Assembly: GCF_030269515.1 (NCBI RefSeq)
Contig: NZ_BSTM01000020.1
Location: 1-64,000, forward strand
Source of the DNA: Actinomadura sp. NBRC 104412
GTDB lineage: Bacteria; Actinomycetota; Actinomycetes; Streptosporangiales; Streptosporangiaceae
Length of the DNA: 64,000 nucleotides
Reading direction: 5' to 3'
Shown: positions 58,709-64,000 of the stretch, in pieces
Layout of the letters: each line of letters starts with the position of its first letter
Position numbering within the stretch: the stretch's first letter is position 1
Notes under the pieces: model-generated
Database searches by the model: none
The model's input: only the letters and a program-made list of their open reading frames with translations
What the model was told of the DNA's origin: nothing
Translations under genes and position numbers: made by a program

Positions 58709-61669
58709 TCAGCACACATCGAACTGCTCGCGCAGCAGGGCGGTGTTGAGCCGCAGTGTGCGTCCGTCGGGCAGGGTCTCCAGGACCTGGACGCCGTCGT
58801 AGTTGAGCACCTGGCCGAGCACGGCCGCGAAGCCGTCGGCCCGGGTGATCGGGTATTCGACGCGCTGCGCCAGGGCGGTGACGGGCAGGGTCCCGGACTC
58901 CAGCAGTGCCCGCACCGCCGCCTCGATCTTGCCGAGGGGCGGTTTGCGTGACACCAGGTCCAGCTGCTGCCGGAAGGTCTCCGATGCCAGCAGCGCGGTC
59001 GCGACGTCGCCCGGCGCCGACGCGGGTTCGGGGACCGGCGCGGCCACCGGCTCCGGGATGTCGCGCCGTCCGGTCTCCAGCTCGAACAGTGCGTCGGACG
59101 ACTTCCCCTCCCGCACGATGACCGGCTTCCTCTCGGCAGGCTTCCTCGGGGCCGGGGGGGCCTGCATCGCGACCGGCTCGGCCGACGCCTGCGCCATCGG
59201 GCTGAGGGGCTCGGTCCGTGTCGGCTCGGTCGCCGACCGCCACCAGAGGGGACGCTGGTCGCCCAGTTCCCGCCACCCCTTCGGGGGCGGGGCGTTGAAC
59301 GGCAGGAACGCAAGGACGGGGATCGCGAACTCGGCGAGCGACGCACCCCCGTGGTGGCCGGCACGCTGCGCCGAGTACCGCAGGTCGCGGTCCCACAGCG
59401 CCACGATCTCGCCCCCCGGCGCGTCCAGCACGACGCGGGGGCCCGACAGCGCGACCTCGCCTTCGGTGAGCGGCCCGCCGGGCAGGCGGTGCCGCGCCGA
59501 GACGGCGCCGGCGCCGTCGATTTTGACTCCGCGGCGGTCCACGACATGCCCGTGGTCGCTAGTGAGGAGCACCGCCATGCCGCGTTCGGCGGCCTCCCGC
59601 AGCAATTCCCTGAGTTCGCCGATGTTCTCCGGACGCCAGGTGGCGTCGCCGAGCATCTGCTCCTTGGCGAGACGGTCGTCGATGGTGTTCAGCACGACCG
59701 CGATGTGGGCGGTTTCGTCGTCGAGGGCGTCGGTCAGCGCCTCACTGAACGCAGACCCGGGGGTCGCGCCGCGAAGGTCGTCCTTATGGAACACGGCGGC
59801 ATTTCCGCCGCCCCAGAACCGGTGCCGGGGGAACAACCGCTTCTCATCGGCCTGCCCGCCCTTCATCAGCTCGGCGGCGAACAGCGACGTCCGTGAAACC
59901 GCCGTCACGGTGGGCAGGGCCGCCGCCATGGCGCGCCGCCGGGGCGGGGTGCCGGACGCGTCGGGCACCGGGTCGTACTCGGCCCAGTCGCGGCGCAGTT
60001 CCTCGGCGAGTTCGGCCGCGATGCCGGCGCTCATGCCGTCCAGCACCAGCAGCAGCACGCGGCGCGGCGACCGGCCCGTCACCACCGGCTTGACGATCCG
60101 CGGCAGGAACGTCTCCACGGTCAGCATCGACCCCGGGTCGGTGCCCGCTGCCGTCCACTTCTCCAGCGCCTTGGCGAACGAGCGGTCGATCTCCTTGCGA
60201 GCCGCGCGCACCCGCTCGCAGATCAGGTCGTAGGCGGACTTCAGCGCCGGGTCGGGATCGCCTCCGGCCTCGATGTGGTCAAGGGCTTGGTCGACCCAAC
60301 CGGTGTCGGCCACGTGCCGGTCGATGCCCGCCGCGACCGACGGCACGTCCCCGGCCGGGCCGGCGGCGGGGTCGGTGGTGAGCCAGTGGACGAGCCGGGC
60401 CGCCATCCGAGCCCGGCCGAGCCGCACCCGCGCGTCGTGGCCGGCGGCCAGCTCGTGCCTCTCCACGGCGGCCAAGGCGGCCAGGACCGCGTCGAGGTCG
60501 GTTTCCCGCAGGGCGTGGCCGAGGGAGGTGAAGCGCTCGTTCAGCCCTTCGGGCAGGACGGTGCTGTACCGCGTCTGCGGCTCGATACCGAACTGCCGGG
60601 ACAGTTCGGAGGCCCGCCCGAGGACCCGTTCGGTGGTGCGCCGGGCCGTGCGCCCAGCCTCGCCGTTGTCGGCACCGCCGACCGTGATCAGGGAGGTGAT
60701 GTACTCCCGGCAGGCCCGGCCGAACGTGCTGAGGAGGGTGTCCAGGGCCTCCCCGGTCGCGGGTAGCGGGTCCCCCAGCCAGCGTTCGACCCGACCGCGC
60801 GCCCGGTAGGTGTCGGCGTCGGCGGGGGCGTCCAACCACAGCGCCGCGCAGAGCAGGCCGAACGGCACCGCGTCGGGCCCGTGGTCGGCTTCGACGAGCG
60901 CGAACAGGGCCCGCCCGGCGAGTCCGGCCTGTTCCGGCTCGCTCAGGAAGGAGATCAGCCCGTCGCGTTCGGGGGCGCGCAGCGACCGCAGCCGGTCCGG
61001 CCCGCCGGGGTCGAGCGACCAGCGCAGCAGCAGCCGGGTGTCGAGGTCGTCGGCGGGCGGCCCGGTGCCGGAGTCGGTGCCGCCGGTGGTTTCGGCGGCG
61101 TAGCGGCCGAGCCGCAGCCGCCGCAGCGCCAGCAGCGACAGCGCGGTGTGCCGGTCCAGGATGCCGCCTCTCAGCCGGGGCCAGCCGCCGGGCGGGGCGG
61201 CGTCCAGGAGCGCTTCAGCCGCCCAGCCCTCGGCGCGCAGCCGAGGGTCGCGCTGCTCCGCGCCGAACGCCTCCAGGACGAGGTTCCAACTGTCGACGAT
61301 CTCGACGCGCTGCCGGTACACGCGGGCGAGGATCGCGGGGTCGAGTTCGCCTTCCTCCCGGTCGGTCAGCACCACGAGCACCTCGGGCCCGGACGCGCCC
61401 GGCGCGAGGTGCTCCAGCACCAGTTCGTGGATCGCGAGCGGCGAGGGCGCAGGAACGATCCGGGCGCGCTGCCCGGTGCCCCAGGAAAGCTCCTGCGCGC
61501 CGTCCCACGCGGGGACGGCGCGCAGCAGCACGACCCGCCGCTTGGGGTCGTCGTTCAGGGTCTTGCGGCCCGCCAGGTACTGGGTGACGGTCGCGGCGGT
61601 GAGCCGCATCGCACCGTTCCCGGTGGCGCTGCCGCCGGTACGGTCGTCACCGGTGGTGGTGATGGACAT
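58709..61669 (-). CDS. pglZ: BREX type 2 phosphatase PglZ
   Basis: 986 residues, full size for type 2 PglZ. The central PglZ domain belongs to the alkaline-phosphatase superfamily: VLLLVLDGMSAGIAAELAEE carries the first metal Asp, PTVTAVSRTSLFAAELMKGG lies at the nucleophile site, HIAVVLNTIDDRLAKE follows and LLTSDHGHVVDRRG has the late Asp-His metal pair. N- and C-terminal parts are family-specific. PglZ is the signature protein of all BREX types and is needed for phage exclusion. The start ATG overlaps the pglY stop (TGATG). Confidence 0.95.
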   Translation of the reverse strand: MSITTTGDDRTGGSATGNGAMRLTAATVTQYLAGRKTLNDDPKRRVVLLRAVPAWDGAQELSWGTGQRARIVPAPSPLAIHELVLEHLAPGASGPEVLVVLTDREEGELDPAILARVYRQRVEIVDSWNLVLEAFGAEQRDPRLRAEGWAAEALLDAAPPGGWPRLRGGILDRHTALSLLALRRLRLGRYAAETTGGTDSGTGPPADDLDTRLLLRWSLDPGGPDRLRSLRAPERDGLISFLSEPEQAGLAGRALFALVEADHGPDAVPFGLLCAALWLDAPADADTYRARGRVERWLGDPLPATGEALDTLLSTFGRACREYITSLITVGGADNGEAGRTARRTTERVLGRASELSRQFGIEPQTRYSTVLPEGLNERFTSLGHALRETDLDAVLAALAAVERHELAAGHDARVRLGRARMAARLVHWLTTDPAAGPAGDVPSVAAGIDRHVADTGWVDQALDHIEAGGDPDPALKSAYDLICERVRAARKEIDRSFAKALEKWTAAGTDPGSMLTVETFLPRIVKPVVTGRSPRRVLLLVLDGMSAGIAAELAEELRRDWAEYDPVPDASGTPPRRRAMAAALPTVTAVSRTSLFAAELMKGGQADEKRLFPRHRFWGGGNAAVFHKDDLRGATPGSAFSEALTDALDDETAHIAVVLNTIDDRLAKEQMLGDATWRPENIGELRELLREAAERGMAVLLTSDHGHVVDRRGVKIDGAGAVSARHRLPGGPLTEGEVALSGPRVVLDAPGGEIVALWDRDLRYSAQRAGHHGGASLAEFAIPVLAFLPFNAPPPKGWRELGDQRPLWWRSATEPTRTEPLSPMAQASAEPVAMQAPPAPRKPAERKPVIVREGKSSDALFELETGRRDIPEPVAAPVPEPASAPGDVATALLASETFRQQLDLVSRKPPLGKIEAAVRALLESGTLPVTALAQRVEYPITRADGFAAVLGQVLNYDGVQVLETLPDGRTLRLNTALLREQFDVC

Positions 61670-64000
61670 CAGTCCACGACCCGCCAGGTGATCTCGACGG
61701 TCGCGTCGGCCGGCAGCTTCGCGAGTTCGTCGCGCAGCTCGGCCGCCGCGCGGGACGCCGATGTCCGCCGCGTGCCCGTGCGAGGCGCGGCGGACCCGCC
61801 GGGCCGCCCCTGCGTGCCGTCGTCGCCCGTGACGGCGGGATGGCTGGAGCCGCCTCCCAGGTCGACGTCGTCGGGCTTGTCCGGGCCGGGCTTCGGCTCG
61901 GGTCCGGGCTCCGGCGGACGGACCGGAGGCCGGTTGCTCTTGAAGAGCTCGGTGACCCTCCTGCGGGCCTCCTGGAGAGCGGCGATGAGGTCGGCGGTCC
62001 GCTGGTCGACGCGGGCGACGCGGCGCAGCGACTCCAGCAGTGCCTCGCCGTCGGCGCCCTGCCCCTCTGCGAGGCGGATGACGTCCCAGGCCGCCCCGGC
62101 GAGCGCCTCGGCGACATCGCCGGCGCGTTTGACGGACGTCCCATACCGGTCGGCGCCGACGTCACCCAGGTCGAAACGGGCGAGCGCCTCGACGGTCCTC
62201 TTGGCGCCCGAGCCGCCCTGCCCGGCCGACCGCAGGGTCGTGAGCAGCTCTACCGAGCGACGCGCGATCTGGAGCCGTCCGGTGTCGTCGGTGTCGTCCA
62301 GGCGGAGGAAACCGGCGTGCTCTTCCAGTTGCCGGACCAGGTTCTCGGCCGCGGGGTGGTGCCGGTCGGCCTCCTCGGCGATCTGCCGGGCGAACTGGTT
62401 CACCATCCGCCCGCGCCGCAGCGTCGGCGCGACCTTGCCGAAGATCAGCTGGAAGCGTTCGGCGGCGGTCGTCCAGTCCTGCTCGCCCGGCAGCGGCTGG
62501 GTGCGCAGGGCATCGCCGTCCTTGATCTGGTTCAGCTCCGGCGGCGGGGTGAGCGGGACACCGCCGCGCACCCAGACCCGGTCGTTCATCTCGGCGAACG
62601 AGGCGACGATCAGGTGCGCCAGGAACGTGTCCAGCCCGCGCGGCTGCGGCTGGTCGATCCAGTCCAGCAGCTTGACCAGGCTGAGGTCGCCGGTGACGCC
62701 TTCGTTCTTCGCCTTCAGCATGAAATGGTCGGACCATTCGTGGGACAGCCGGAAGTAGGCTTCCCGCTGCGTGCCGAGGCGCAGCGGTTCGACCAGCCGC
62801 GCCATCAGTTTGCGGTCCTTGGCGGGGACCTCGGCCTGGTGGTCGCGCGCTTCGGCGGCGGCCCGCACATACCCGAAGACGGTCCTGGCCTCGGACGGTT
62901 TCACCGGGGTGCCGGTGCCGTTCGGGTCCAGGTCGGGGTGGCCGGGGAACTGCGCCTCCAGGAGCCTGCCTGCGATGTGCCGGATCGCGCCGTGCATCGT
63001 CTGCCCGAACTGCACCTTCAGGTCGGGCAGGTCGTCGGGGAGCGGCTGGAGATGCTGGTCGAACTCCACCTGGACGTGGGCGGGGTCCTTGGGCTTCAAC
63101 CCGTACGCCTGCTTGAAGGCGTCCGTGATCTGCTTGGTCAGCGCGTCGCGCTGGTCTTCCAGCAGCCGCTTGGCGCGTTCGCGGCTGTCGGCGTTGAGGT
63201 GGCCGGCGTACTGGGTTTCGAACCGCTGGTCGTCGGCGAGGGCCCGGTCGATGACGACCAGGCGCTGGAAATCCTCGTAGCGCTGCGCGGACAGGTGCGT
63301 GGGCAGCCATGCGATGGTCCGGGGCGCTTCGCCCGGCTTCTCCCGCAGCTTCTGGAGGCGGTTGACGCCCTCGATCGGTCCGTAATTGCTCTCGTCGAAC
63401 GGCAGGTCGATCACGATCCGCCAGCGGCCGTCGATCTGCGGCACCAGGTCGTGGTCGGGCAGCTGGTCCTCCTCGGCGACGTTGCCGAAGATGACTTCGA
63501 GGGTGCGCTGCGAGCCCTTCCAGACCAGGGTCAGCTCGTCGCCGCCGAACCGGCCGTCGGCGCGGTCGACGCCGAGTTCCTCGGTCAGCAGCCGGCGGGC
63601 CAGCGCGGCGCGGTTGCCCTGGTTGTTGTTGACGCGGGCGTTGGCGATGACGGAGTCGACGTCCACGCCCGTCAGTTCCAGCCGGACGCCCGGGTTGGCG
63701 TCGGTGCCGGTCTTCTTGATCTCGGGGAACCGGGCGGCCCACTCGTCGACCTTGCCCTGGATGATGCCGACCTCGCTGCCGGGGATCGGCGTGACGACCG
63801 AGCCGTGGTTGAGCGCGGCCAGCCGCCGAAACGTCAGGTCGTTGAGCGCGGGCACGCTCGGGGCAAGCGCCGAAAGCAGAAGCGTGCAGATCAGCCGGTT
63901 GTCGCCGACGAACAACGTGCACCGCTGGACCAGCTGCCGGTCGGTCATCTGCTCGGGGTCGCGCAGGTACTGCTGGACGTCCTCCTCGGTGATCTCGTGG
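61669..64000 (-). CDS. pglY: BREX type 2 ATPase PglY (partial, 5' end beyond the window)
   Basis: About 776 C-terminal residues of a large protein; the frame stays open to the right edge, so the N-terminal part with its expected Walker A lies outside. Visible pieces include VQRCTLFVGDNRLICTLLLS, LTFRRLAALNHGSVVTPIPG, the central LPTHLSAQRYEDFQRLVVID and a Pro-rich stretch PNRPPVRPPEPGPEPKPGPD before the C-terminal RAAAELRDELAKLPADATVE. These match the BREX-2 PglY (DUF6079-type) C-terminal part. PglY is the BrxC-like ATPase of the system. First gene of the run seen here; pglW and pglX are expected further right. Confidence 0.88.
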   Translation of the reverse strand, partial: HEITEEDVQQYLRDPEQMTDRQLVQRCTLFVGDNRLICTLLLSALAPSVPALNDLTFRRLAALNHGSVVTPIPGSEVGIIQGKVDEWAARFPEIKKTGTDANPGVRLELTGVDVDSVIANARVNNNQGNRAALARRLLTEELGVDRADGRFGGDELTLVWKGSQRTLEVIFGNVAEEDQLPDHDLVPQIDGRWRIVIDLPFDESNYGPIEGVNRLQKLREKPGEAPRTIAWLPTHLSAQRYEDFQRLVVIDRALADDQRFETQYAGHLNADSRERAKRLLEDQRDALTKQITDAFKQAYGLKPKDPAHVQVEFDQHLQPLPDDLPDLKVQFGQTMHGAIRHIAGRLLEAQFPGHPDLDPNGTGTPVKPSEARTVFGYVRAAAEARDHQAEVPAKDRKLMARLVEPLRLGTQREAYFRLSHEWSDHFMLKAKNEGVTGDLSLVKLLDWIDQPQPRGLDTFLAHLIVASFAEMNDRVWVRGGVPLTPPPELNQIKDGDALRTQPLPGEQDWTTAAERFQLIFGKVAPTLRRGRMVNQFARQIAEEADRHHPAAENLVRQLEEHAGFLRLDDTDDTGRLQIARRSVELLTTLRSAGQGGSGAKRTVEALARFDLGDVGADRYGTSVKRAGDVAEALAGAAWDVIRLAEGQGADGEALLESLRRVARVDQRTADLIAALQEARRRVTELFKSNRPPVRPPEPGPEPKPGPDKPDDVDLGGGSSHPAVTGDDGTQGRPGGSAAPRTGTRRTSASRAAAELRDELAKLPADATVEITWRVVD

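Noticed and set aside
1..64000. CRISPR arrays, rRNA or tRNA genes
   Set aside because: No regularly spaced short repeats with unique spacers and no RNA gene signatures were seen on either strand.

Overview
The window is 64 kb of high-GC DNA with actinobacterial signatures: a bacterial proteasome activator (Bpa), polyprenol-phosphomannose-type mannosyltransferases, an EspI-like Pro-rich ParA protein, NarL and OmpR two-component pairs, an SSI-like lipoprotein, frequent GTG starts and 1-4 nt stop/start overlaps. Gene content suggests a filamentous actinomycete, possibly Thermomonosporaceae or Streptosporangiaceae. That placement is inference; no rRNA or tRNA is present to test it.

Layout. 1-1.7 kb: edge-truncated TPR protein, transposase relic, small lipoprotein. 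1.8-10.1 kb: housekeeping block (EspI-like ATPase, quinone oxidoreductase, bpa, HAD phosphatase, serS, methyltransferase, pheA, DUF4446). 10.1-16.4 kb: cell-envelope glycan block (GT87, a 750-residue membrane protein with an alkaline-phosphatase-like ectodomain, MptB-like mannosyltransferase, GT2) and a STAS protein. 16.7-23.2 kb: OmpR/HK pair, small membrane proteins, acyl-CoA synthetase, secreted EEP-family protein. 23.3-26.4 kb: an EF-Tu gene split by a 1.87-kb element carrying a short serine recombinase, a GntR-type regulator and two small genes. 26.7-36 kb: lipoprotein-like protein, MFS exporter, arginine deiminase, a 199-bp tandem repeat, RsbW-like ATPase, PAS/GAF histidine kinase, a TPP-riboswitch-controlled NCS1 permease, rhodanese and SSI-like lipoprotein. 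36-37 kb: decayed NB-ARC/LuxR-type regulator fragments. 37-42 kb: Fpg/Nei glycosylase, a cluster of DnaA-box-like sequences, and a copper operon. 42-54 kb: TenA, CMD protein, a cyclase-Nudix fusion, FMN reductase/MFS/HxlR, a second MFS, and an ABC transporter with a NarL two-component pair. 53.4-54.4 kb: a collapsed van-like cluster (kinase, D-Ala ligase and M15 peptidase fragments fused together). 55.2-64 kb: a type 2 BREX (Pgl) defence operon, brxHI-brxD-pglZ-pglY, running off the right edge; pglX and pglW are expected beyond it.

The most unusual features are the split tuf gene, the triple-fused van relic, the cyclase-Nudix fusion with a degenerate Nudix box, and the DnaA-box cluster. BREX type 2 is a known system and not new. 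Functions are assigned from recognised motifs and family resemblance read by eye; no database search was run.
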